Below are positions 16,131 to 24,151 of a stretch of DNA of 64,000 bases, in pieces. The translations under genes and the position numbers were made by a program. This stretch comes from Saccharothrix longispora. Its GTDB lineage: Bacteria > Actinomycetota > Actinomycetes > Mycobacteriales > Pseudonocardiaceae. The notes under the pieces were generated by a model, which was not told where the DNA came from, made no database searches, and worked only from the letters and a program-made list of their open reading frames with translations. Location of the stretch: NCBI RefSeq assembly GCF_030852425.1, contig NZ_NSDM01000016.1:62001-126000 (forward strand), written 5' to 3'. Position 1 is the first letter of the stretch. Every line of letters starts with the position of its first letter.

Positions 16131-16979
16131 ATGCCCCGCGGCAGCAGCCCCACCCTGCGCAAGCGCAGGCTGGTCGCCGAGTTGCGCAGGCTGCGCGAGG
16201 CCGCCGACCTCACCATCGAGGAGGTGGCCGAGCGACTGGAGTGCTCCGCCTCCAAGGTCAGCCGGATCGAGACCGGCCGCGTCGGCGTCACGCCGCGCGA
16301 CGTGCGCGACATGCTCGACGCCTACGGCGCCGGCCCGGACACCCGCGACGAGCTGGTGCAGCTCGCCCGCGAGGCGCGCCGCAAGGCGTGGTGGGACGAG
16401 TTCGGCGACATCGCGCCCGGCCGCTACGTCGGGTTCGAGGCCGACGCCGAGTCGGTGCGCGCCTACCAGGGGCTGATGGTGCCGGGCCTGCTCCAGTGCG
16501 AGTCCTACACCAGGGCGCTGATCGCGGACGTGCTGCCGCACGCCGCCCCGGCCGAGGTCGACCGGCGGGTGAGGCTGCGCAAGGCGCGCCAGGCCCTGCT
16601 GCGCGAGGACGACCCGCTGCGTCTGCACGTCGTCGTCGACGAGGCCGCGCTGCGCCGCGTGGTCGGCGGCCCCGCCGTGATGCGCGAGCAGATGCGGAGG
16701 TTCGGCGAAGTCGGCGAACTGCCGAATGTCACCCTCCAGGTCATTCCTTTCGCCGCGGGCGGTCACGCCGCGATGGACGGCCGGTTCGTGGTACTCGCGT
16801 TCCCCGAGAAGCTCGACCCGGACGTGGTATACATCGAAAGCACGAGGAGCGACGTCTATTTGGAACAGCCGGCCGATGTCGCGGGCTATTCCGACATGTT
16901 CGCGCGGCTCTGCGCCCGATCGCTCGACCCGGCGGCGTCGGCCGCGCTCATCGAGCGGGTGGCGCGCGAGCACGCCTAG
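16131..16979 (+). CDS. XRE family helix-turn-helix regulator with DUF5753 domain
   Basis: 282 residues. Residues 10-65 form the HTH (LRRLREAADLTIEEVAERL then CSASKVSRIETGRVGV). The remainder matches the DUF5753 effector domain typical of actinobacterial regulators (VRAYQGLMVPGLLQCESYTRAL, then LPNVTLQVIPFAAGGHAAMDG). GGAGG lies 6 bases before ATG 16131. The DUF397 gene begins 20 bases after the stop, forming the widespread regulator/DUF397 pair linked to development and antibiotic control in streptomycetes (known for the family; role here is inferred). Confidence 0.92.
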   Translation: MPRGSSPTLRKRRLVAELRRLREAADLTIEEVAERLECSASKVSRIETGRVGVTPRDVRDMLDAYGAGPDTRDELVQLAREARRKAWWDEFGDIAPGRYVGFEADAESVRAYQGLMVPGLLQCESYTRALIADVLPHAAPAEVDRRVRLRKARQALLREDDPLRLHVVVDEAALRRVVGGPAVMREQMRRFGEVGELPNVTLQVIPFAAGGHAAMDGRFVVLAFPEKLDPDVVYIESTRSDVYLEQPADVAGYSDMFARLCARSLDPAASAALIERVAREHA

Positions 16980-16999
16980 TCTGTGGAGCGTGGGAGCAC

Positions 17000-17191
17000 A
17001 TGGAACGTGAGTGGCGCAAGAGCACGCGTTCGTCCGCCGGCGGCCCGGAGTGCGTGGAAATCGCGCTCGACGCCGTGCGCGCCGGCGTGCGCGATTCGAA
17101 GAACCGAACCGCCGGCGAGTTGGACTTCGGTTCCGCGCAGTGGTCGCGTTTCCTGGGTTCCGCGAAGAACGGCGCGCTCGACCCGCGCTGA
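17000..17191 (+). CDS. DUF397 domain-containing small protein
   Basis: 63 residues, beginning EREWRKSTRSS with CVEIAL, VRDSKN and WSRFLGSAKNG, the full DUF397 pattern (W-x-K-S-S...CVEVA...VRDSK...W..F). GGAG lies 4 bases upstream of ATG 17000. It is the partner of the XRE regulator just upstream and likely binds or modulates it, by analogy with characterised XRE-DUF397 pairs. The next 275 bases hold no gene. Confidence 0.9.
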   Translation: MEREWRKSTRSSAGGPECVEIALDAVRAGVRDSKNRTAGELDFGSAQWSRFLGSAKNGALDPR

Positions 17192-17466
17192 TTCCCCGAT
17201 CCCCTAGGCCGACCGGTGGTGATGCCGCGCCGGCGGCCGAACACCCCTGAGCCCGACCGGCCCGGACCACTACCGAAGGTCAGGGGTCGTATCAGACTCC
17301 GGTCGGATGTGCGGTTCCGCCCGAACGCGGTGGACTTGTCCGGGGCCCGCTCCACGGGTCCCCACTCCACCCGTCCGACACCCGAAGGCCATACCCTGCG
17401 CGGCGGCACGTCCCGCGCGGCCGTTCACCGCGTCGGGCGCACACCGCGATCACTGGGGGACCACAC

Positions 17467-18117
17467 ATGGCTCTGCTGACCGACGCCCTGGAGGGACTGG
17501 CCGGTCTGCCCCAACCCGCCGTCCTGGCGGTCACGGGCGCGCTGACGCTGGCGGAGTGCACGCTGGGCGTCGGGTTCATCGCGCCCGGCGAGAGCGCCCT
17601 GCTGCTCGCCGCGACCACGGTCACCAGCGTGTCCAGGTTCCTGGTGATGTGGCTCGTGGTGTCGGTCTGCGCCGTCGCGGGCGACAGCATCGGCTACTTC
17701 CTGGGCCGCCGGTACGGCGACCGGCTGCGGGAGAGCCGCGTGGTGCGCAGGATCGGCCAGGAGCACTGGGACAAGGCCGGCGCCCTGCTGCGCAAGCGCG
17801 GCGCGTGGGCGGTGTTCGTCGCCCGGTTCATGCCGGTGGTCCGCACCCTGGTGCCGGCCTCGGCGGGCGCCTCGAAGCTGGAGTACCGCCGGTTCCTGCC
17901 CGCCTCGATCGCGGGCGCGGTGTGCTGGTCGGCGCTGCACATCGGCATCGGCTCGGCCGCGGGCGCCTCGGCGAAGTACATCGAGTCGGTCTTCAACGGG
18001 GCGATGTGGGGCCTCATGGGCGTCGCGGTCCTGGTGGGCGCCGTCGTGGTGCTGCGCCGCCGCCGGGCCGCCGCCCGCACCGCGCCGGCACCCGCGGAGC
18101 TGGAGGAAGTGGCCTGA
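17467..18117 (+). CDS. DedA (VTT) family membrane protein
   Basis: 216 residues with the DedA/SNARE-associated pattern: an N-terminal re-entrant region with the acidic E and FIAPGESALLLAA, an IGYFLGRRYGDRL turn, then the signature FVARFMPVVRTLVPASAGAS, and two C-terminal helices with a basic tail. DedA proteins are linked to undecaprenyl-phosphate or phospholipid flipping and to membrane potential. ATG 17467 is preceded by GGGGGACC. A strong terminator follows. No clear functional tie to neighbours. Confidence 0.9.
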   Translation: MALLTDALEGLAGLPQPAVLAVTGALTLAECTLGVGFIAPGESALLLAATTVTSVSRFLVMWLVVSVCAVAGDSIGYFLGRRYGDRLRESRVVRRIGQEHWDKAGALLRKRGAWAVFVARFMPVVRTLVPASAGASKLEYRRFLPASIAGAVCWSALHIGIGSAAGASAKYIESVFNGAMWGLMGVAVLVGAVVVLRRRRAAARTAPAPAELEEVA

Positions 18118-18131
18118 GCCCGGACGCGTCG

Positions 18132-18174
18132 AAGGGGCCGCGGTCGGGGGTTCGGTTCCCGGCCGCGGCCCCTT
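18132..18174 (+). terminator. Intrinsic terminator after the DedA gene
   Basis: A long GC stem (aaggggccgcgg paired with ccgcggcccctt) beginning 15 bases after the stop codon. Confidence 0.7.
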
Positions 18175-18219
18175 CCACTGGGGGAGGGCAAAGGAGGAGG
18201 GCCATCCCCTACCGGATGA

Positions 18220-18308
18220 CCCCTCTCCACGTGGAGAAGGGGACGAGGGCGGGCCGGCGTTCCGCCGCCGCGGGCTGGATGCCCCTTGCACGCCGGCCTG
18301 CCCTCGTC
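18220..18308. repeat. Two further hairpins in the intergenic region
   Basis: Bases 18220-18242 form a bulged hairpin (cccctctccac/gtggagaagggg). Bases 18242-18259 and 18291-18308 form an 18-bp stem with one mismatch (gacgagggcgggccggcg). Together with the terminator at 18132 they fill much of the 368-base gap before the AfsR-like gene. No gene or RNA family was recognised in this gap. Confidence 0.6.
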
Positions 18309-18485
18309 GTTCAGGGGGAGCAGCGGATGTTCCGCTGTCCGGTCCAACCTCCCCACCGGGGGTTCGCCCTGTGTGGTCGGTCGGACACGCTTAGCGTAAG
18401 AATGCGGCTACAGCGCGACTGGAGCCGGACTGAAGTGATCTCCTAGGCTCGGTCGCGGGAGAGACCTTCGAGAAGGATTCGGTCG

Positions 18486-21335
18486 GTGGAAGACGTCGGC
18501 GGGGAGCGCTTGCGGTTCGAGGTGCTCGGCCTCCTCCGGGCGGTGCGCGGCGGTGCGGAGGTGGACCTCGGCGCGGCGAAGCAGCGCGCCGTGCTGGCGG
18601 TGCTGCTGCTCGCCCGCAACACCCCGGTCAGCCGGGACCAGATCATCGAGGCGGTGTGGGGCGACACCCCGCCCACCAGCGCGGTCAACCTCGTGCAGAC
18701 CTACGTCGCCGGTCTGCGCCGCGCCCTGGAGCCCCGCCGCGCCCGTCGCGCCCCGGCCGAGCTGCTGACCTCCGTCGGTGACGGCTACCTGCTGCGGGTG
18801 GCCGCGGGCGCGGTCGACCTGGACGACTTCGAGCGCGGGGTGGTGGCCGCCGGGCGGCTGCGCTCCGCCGGCGACCTGGTGGCCGCCGCCGACGCCCTCG
18901 ACGACGCCCTGCGCCTGTGGCGCGGCGAACCCCTCGGCGGGATCGTCGGCCTGTTCGCCGAGGTGGAGCGGGACCGCCTGGTGGAACGGCGGCTCGCCGT
19001 GCAGGAGGAGCGCGCCGAGCTGATGCTGCTGATCGGCCGCGGCGCGGAGCTGGTCGGGCCGCTGACCGCCCTGGTCGGCGAGCACCCGCTGCGGGAGCGC
19101 GGGCACGGGCTGCTGATGCGCGCGCTGTGCCAGGCGGGCCGGCAGGCCGAGGCGCTGGCCGCCTACCGGGACGCGCGCCGGGTGCTGATCGACGAGCTGG
19201 GCGTCGAACCGGGCCCGGAGCTGCGCAAGCTCCAGCAGGCCGTGCTGGCGGGGGAGAACCCCGAGCCGGAGCCGCCCACCCGCCCGATGACGCTGCCCGC
19301 GACCCCCGAGCCCGCGCCCGCCATCACGCCCGCCCAGCTGCCGCGCGCCTCGGTGACGCTGATCGGCCGCGACGACGAGCTCGACCGCCTCGACGGCCTG
19401 CTCGCCGCCCACCCCGACGGCGGCCTGGTCCTCGTCGTCACGGGTCCCGCCGGCGTCGGCAAGACCGCGCTCGCCCTGCACTGGGCGCACCGGGTCCGCG
19501 AGGACTTCCCGGACGGCCAGCTCTACGTGGACCTGCACGGCTACGACCCCAACCAGGAGCCCCTGGGCGCGGGGGAGGTCCTCAACCGCCTGCTGCGCGC
19601 GCTCGGCGTGTCGTCGGCGGACCTCCCGGTCACCGTCGAGGAGCGCTCGGCGCTGTTCCGGACGCTCACCGCCGACCGGCGCACCATCGTGATGCTCGAC
19701 AACGCCCGCGGCTCGACCGAGCTGCTGCCCCTGCTGCCGGGCCCGCCCTCGTGCGTGCTGGTGACGTCCCGCCGGCGGTTGGTCGGCCTGGTCGCGCACG
19801 CCGAGGCGCGCCTGGTCGAGCTGGACATGCTGGACGTGGACGCCGCGGTGGCGGTCGTCGGCCGGGTGGCGGGCCGGGACGGCACCGAGTCCGCCGCGCT
19901 GCGCCGGCTGGCCGTGCTGTGCGACGGGCTGCCGCTGGCGCTGCGCATCGCCGCCGCGCGCCTGGCCGTGGCGCCGTCGCTGAAGGTCGCCGAGCTGGTG
20001 GCCGAGCTGGACGACGAGCACGGCAGGTTGGCCGCGCTGGGCCTGGAGGACGAGGACTCCACCGTGCGGGCCGCCCTGGACGCGTCCCGCCGCGCGCTGT
20101 CCCCGCTGCCGGCGCGGCTGCTGGCCCTGCTGGGCCTGCACCCCGGCCCGGACGTGACCGCGCACGTCGCCGCCGCCATGGCCCGCGTCCGGCTGGGGGA
20201 GGCGCAGCGCGCCCTGGACTCGCTGGTCACCGCGAACCTGCTGTCGCCCACCGAGACGGGCCGCTACGGCGCGCACGACCTGGTCCGCGTCTACACCCGC
20301 ACGCTGGCCGCCGAGCTGGCCCCCGGGGAGCGCCACCTGGCGACCAGCCGGATGCTCGACTACTACCTGCACTGCGCCGACCTCGCGGACGGCCTGCTGC
20401 CGGTGGGCCGGGGCAGCGTCCGGGTGGCACCGGAGCACGTGCCGGCCGAGGTGCCGGGGTTCGCCGGGTCGGCCGAGGCCATCGCCTGGCTGGACGCCGA
20501 GCAGGGCAACATCATCGCCGCCGCCGAGCTGGCCGCCGAGGGCGGCGACCGGGCCTGGCTGGTGCACGCCTGGCAGCTGCCGTACACGCTGTCCCGGTTC
20601 TTCTGGCTGCGCGCCGACCGGGCGACCTGGCTGCACACCACGGAAGCCGCGCTCAAGGCCGCCACGACGCTGGGCGACCCCGAGGGCCGGTTCGTCATGC
20701 TGTTCAACCTCGGCGCCGCCCTGGCGCACTTCCAGCGCATGGACGAGTCGCTGGCGCGGCACCGCGAGGCCCTGGAGGTGGCCCGCGCCTGCGGTGACGT
20801 CAACGCCCAGGCGCGCGCGCTCACCACGGTCGCCGACATCCTCCAGCACCTGGGGCGCGCCGACGAGTCCGAGGCGTCCTACCGGGAGGCGCTGGCGGTC
20901 AGCCGCGCCGCGGGGGCGCGCTGGGCCGAGGCCAGCGCCCACCACAACCTGGGGCTGCTGCAACTGGCGTCGCGCCGCTACGACGACGCGAAGTCCTGGC
21001 TGCGCGCCGCCGTGGACATGTACCGGGAGGTGGGCGAGCAGTGCGGCGAGTCCACCTGCCACACCGACCTCGCCATGGTGCTGCTGGAGTCCGGCGAGCA
21101 GGCGGACGCGGTGGCGTCGGCGCGGACCGCGCTCCAGGTGGCCTCGGCCGCGGCCAGCCCGTACCACCAGGCGATGGCCCACGACCGGCTGGCGACCGTG
21201 TTCGACCGGCAGGGCACGCCGGGCGCGATCGCGCACTGGCAGCGGGCGCTGGCGCTGCTGACCGAGCTGCGCGCGCCGGAGGCCGACCAGGTCAGGGCGC
21301 GCCTGGCCCGCGCCCGCGCCGCCGCGTCGACCTGA
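18486..21335 (+). CDS. AfsR/SARP-family regulator with BTAD, NB-ARC ATPase and TPR domains
   Basis: 949 residues. Residues 8-95 form an OmpR-like DNA-binding domain (LGLLRAVRGGAEVDLGAAKQ). The BTAD domain follows (to about 250, ending VEPGPELRKLQ). A NB-ARC ATPase spans about 285-600 with Walker A GPAGVGKTAL, Walker B-like IVMLDNA and DGLPLALRIAAARL. TPR-like repeats run to the end (VMLFNLGAALAHFQRMDESL, SAHHNLGLLQLASRRYDDA). Proteins of this kind switch on secondary metabolism or development in streptomycetes. GTG 18486 puts the DNA-binding domain at the N-terminus. The downstream chitinase gene has its own promoter with a DasR-type site, so it is probably not in the same operon. The target genes are not visible. 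Confidence 0.92.
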   Translation: MEDVGGERLRFEVLGLLRAVRGGAEVDLGAAKQRAVLAVLLLARNTPVSRDQIIEAVWGDTPPTSAVNLVQTYVAGLRRALEPRRARRAPAELLTSVGDGYLLRVAAGAVDLDDFERGVVAAGRLRSAGDLVAAADALDDALRLWRGEPLGGIVGLFAEVERDRLVERRLAVQEERAELMLLIGRGAELVGPLTALVGEHPLRERGHGLLMRALCQAGRQAEALAAYRDARRVLIDELGVEPGPELRKLQQAVLAGENPEPEPPTRPMTLPATPEPAPAITPAQLPRASVTLIGRDDELDRLDGLLAAHPDGGLVLVVTGPAGVGKTALALHWAHRVREDFPDGQLYVDLHGYDPNQEPLGAGEVLNRLLRALGVSSADLPVTVEERSALFRTLTADRRTIVMLDNARGSTELLPLLPGPPSCVLVTSRRRLVGLVAHAEARLVELDMLDVDAAVAVVGRVAGRDGTESAALRRLAVLCDGLPLALRIAAARLAVAPSLKVAELVAELDDEHGRLAALGLEDEDSTVRAALDASRRALSPLPARLLALLGLHPGPDVTAHVAAAMARVRLGEAQRALDSLVTANLLSPTETGRYGAHDLVRVYTRTLAAELAPGERHLATSRMLDYYLHCADLADGLLPVGRGSVRVAPEHVPAEVPGFAGSAEAIAWLDAEQGNIIAAAELAAEGGDRAWLVHAWQLPYTLSRFFWLRADRATWLHTTEAALKAATTLGDPEGRFVMLFNLGAALAHFQRMDESLARHREALEVARACGDVNAQARALTTVADILQHLGRADESEASYREALAVSRAAGARWAEASAHHNLGLLQLASRRYDDAKSWLRAAVDMYREVGEQCGESTCHTDLAMVLLESGEQADAVASARTALQVASAAASPYHQAMAHDRLATVFDRQGTPGAIAHWQRALALLTELRAPEADQVRARLARARAAAST

Positions 21336-21379
21336 GGCCGGCGCGGCGGACCCCTGATCGGTTGAGTGGGCTGGACCTA

Positions 21380-21408
21380 TTGACAGATAGGTCTAGACCT
21401 CTTGAGCT
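21380..21408 (+). promoter_or_regulatory. Promoter with DasR-type (dre) operator upstream of chitinase
   Basis: TTGACA (21380-21385) is followed at once by the palindrome AGGTCTAGACCT (21389-21400). The core is the same as the DasR-responsive element known in streptomycetes (consensus about ACTGGTCTAGACCAGT). It lies about 55 bases before the chitinase start, where a repressor would block the promoter. Confidence 0.75.
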
Positions 21409-21455
21409 TTCGGGGAGCTGCGTCGTGGCCGCCGCCTGGTGCAGGAGGCACCCGA

Positions 21456-23782
21456 GTGCGCAAGGTCGGTCCCGGAAACCTGCTGCCGCTGTTGGCGTTG
21501 TTCGCCACGGTGGCCGGACTCGTCGTCACCGCCGCGTCCCCGTCGCCCGCCGGTGCCGCCGCCGGGGAGGAGTGCCGCCCCGACGGCCTCTACCAGACCC
21601 CCGGCGTCGCCGTCCCGTACTGCACGGTCTACGACACCGAGGGCCGCGAGCGGATGGGCGCGGACCACGCCCGCCGCGTCATCGGCTACTTCACGAGCTG
21701 GCGCACCGGTCGCGGCGGCACGCCCGCCTACCTCGCGCCCGACATCCCGTGGGACAAGGTCACGCACCTCAACCACGCGTTCGCCCACCTCGACGCGCAG
21801 TACCGGGTGTCGGTCGGTCCCGACGGCCCGGACAACCCGTCCACCGGCATGACGTGGCCGGGCGCCGACCCCGACCCGACCCTGTCCTACAAGGGGCACT
21901 TCAACCTGCTCGCCAAGCACAAGAAGCAGCACCCGGACGTGAAGACGCTGATCTCCGTCGGCGGCTGGGCCGAGACGGGCGGTTTCCCCGGCCCCGACGG
22001 CACCCGCACCGCGTCCGGCGGCTTCTACGAGCTCGGCGCGCAGCCCCGGGCGACCGTCGACGCGTTCGCCGACTCGGCGGTGGAGTTCATCCGGGAGTAC
22101 GGCTTCAACGGCGTGGACATCGACTACGAGTACGCCACGTCGAACAACCACGCGGGCAACCCCGACGACTTCCGGATCTCCGACGCCAACCGCGGCACGC
22201 TGTGGGCCGGCTACGAGAAGATCATGAAGTCGCCGCGGGAGAAGCCGGACCGCGCCTCCGCGCAGGACGGCAGGCACTACCTGCTCACCGCCGCCGTGCC
22301 CGCGTCGGGCTGGCCGCTGCGCGGGCAGGAGGCGTACCAGGTCACCCGCTACCTCGACTACCTCGACGTGATGTCCTACGACCTGCACGGGGCGTGGAAC
22401 CACTTCGTGGGGCCGAACGCCGCGCTCCACGACGACGGCGAGGACGGCGAGCTGGCCGCGGGCGGTGTCTACACCGCGCCGCAGTACGAGGGCATGGGCT
22501 ACCTCAACACCGACTGGGCGTACCACTACTACCGCGGCGCGATGCAGGCCGGGCGCATCAACATCGGCGTGCCGTTCTACGGCCGGGGCTGGCAGGGCGT
22601 CACCGGCGGCGTCGACGGCCTGTGGGGCCGCGCGGCCCTGCCCGACCAGACCAAGTGCCCGCCCGGCACCGGTTCCACCGTCGGCAGCACCACCCCGTGC
22701 GGCACGGCGCGGTCGGCATCGACGACCTGTGGCACGACTCCACCGCCGGCGGCGCCGAGGTGCCCAGCGGCGTGAACCCCCTGTGGCACACCAAGAACCT
22801 GGAGCACGGCATCACGCCGGACTACCTGGCGCGGCACGGCCTCGACCCGGTCGGCGACCCGACCGACCGCCTCACCGGCGACTACACCCGCCACTACGAC
22901 AGCACGCTCACCGCGCCGTGGCTGTGGAACGCCGAGAAGAAGGTCTTCCTGTCCACCGAGGACGAGCAGTCCATCGCCGCGAAGGCGAAGTACGTGGCGG
23001 ACAAGGGCCTCGGCGGCATCATGATCCGGGAGCTGGCGGGCGACTACCGCTTCGTCGCCGCCAAGGGCCAGTACACCGTCGGCGACACCCTGCTCACGAA
23101 GATCGACGAGGGCCTGCGCGCCGCCGCGCCGTACGGCAACCGCAAGGCGACCGGTCCCGCGCCGTCCCGCGTGCCGGACGTCTCCGCCACCGTGTCCGGG
23201 TTCGCGCTGGGCGACAGCAACTACCCGATCACGCCCGAGCTGAGGATCACCGACAACTCCACCACCACGATCCCCGGCGGCGCGAAGGTCGAGTTCGACT
23301 ACGGCACCAGCGCGCCGGGCAGCATGTCCGACCAGTCGGGCTTCGGCCTGCGGGTCGTCGCCAAGGGCCACTCCGGCTCCGACGTCGGCGGCCTCAGGGG
23401 CGACTTCCAGCACGTCGAGCCGACCCTGCCGACCTGGCAGCCGCCGGCGCCCGGCGCCTCGGTGGAGGTGGCGCTGAGCTACCAGCTGCCGATCGCCTCG
23501 CCGTCGAACTTCCGGATCACCTTCGGCGGACAGGTCCACGCCATCGCCTCCGACCACCCGCGCGGCGTCGCCGGCGGTCCGGACCCGACCACCACGACCA
23601 CGACCACGACGACCGACCAGCCGGGCTGCGCCACGCCCGCGTGGGACCGCGCCAAGGTCTACAACAGCGGCAACGAGGTGTCGCACCGCGGCGGGAAGTG
23701 GACGGCCCGGTGGTGGACGCAGGGCGAGGAGCCCGGCGCCACGGGCGAGTGGGGCGTCTGGCGCGACCTCGGGGCCTGCTGA
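21456..23782 (+). pseudogene. GH18 chitinase with chitinase-C and CBM5/12 chitin-binding domains, interrupted by a frameshift
   Basis: GTG 21456 has AGGAGG 7 bases upstream. The first part encodes a signal peptide (residues 1-36) and a GH18 barrel with SVGGW near 167-171 and the catalytic NGVDIDYE (E225). After PCGT near residue 417 the frame shifts: the expected continuation, GAVGIDDLWHD, is found in another frame from about 22707 on, and this runs to TGA 23782. It supplies the rest of the barrel, a chitinase-C domain (VSATVSGFALGDSNYPI), a Thr linker and a CBM5/12 module (PAWDRAKVYNSGNEV...ARWWTQGEEP). Adding one G to the cacggcgcgg stretch near 22705 restores a 775-residue protein. As given, the product would end at 22775. 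It may be a true mutation or a base-call error in a G run. Confidence 0.88.
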
Positions 23783-23791
23783 CACCGGTCC

Positions 23792-23855
23792 GGGGTAAGG
23801 CCTTCGGAGCACCCCTTACCCGCCGCCTGCCACGCCTCGCGGCGGCGGGTAAGGG
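23792..23855 (+). terminator. Terminator with alternative pairing after the chitinase
   Basis: Arms 23813-23827 and 23841-23855 pair perfectly over 15 bp (cccttacccgccgcc). A third segment, gggtaagg at 23793-23800, can instead pair with ccttaccc at 23814-23821, so two exclusive hairpins can form. Confidence 0.75.
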
Positions 23856-23951
23856 AACCACCCCCGCGGTGCGCGCGGACGACCGATGCCCGCACCGGCG
23901 CCTCAGCACGACTCTTCACGTCATCGGACACGACGACACGAGGAGCACGTC

Positions 23952-24140
23952 ATGGAGTGGACGCCCGAGGCGGTCAAGGCGGAGATCGACTACCGGCAGG
24001 CCGCGCTGCGCGCGGACGCGGCGCGGGCACGCGCCTCCCGCCAGCCCCGCACGCCGAGGCGCCCGTGGTGGAGGGGACTGGGCCACCGCGCGGCGCCGGA
24101 GGCGGGCGAGGGGGGAAATCGCCGCCCGGAGGCCGCCTGA
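23952..24140 (+). CDS. Small basic protein of unknown function
   Basis: 62 residues, start ATG 23952 with AGGAG 6 bases upstream. The N-terminus (EWTPEAVKAEIDYRQAALRADA) is an amphipathic helix; the rest is rich in Arg, Pro and Trp. It ends 11 bases before the LAL regulator start, so the two are probably co-transcribed. Similar short proteins occur beside regulators in related actinomycetes. The function is unknown. Confidence 0.6.
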   Translation: MEWTPEAVKAEIDYRQAALRADAARARASRQPRTPRRPWWRGLGHRAAPEAGEGGNRRPEAA

Positions 24141-24151
24141 GGTGTGACAGC

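Noticed and set aside
18132..18174. tRNA-like T-loop (gggttcggttccc) within a GC-rich stretch
   Set aside because: It is the loop side of a long perfect terminator stem; no anticodon arm, D arm or acceptor stem can be drawn around it.
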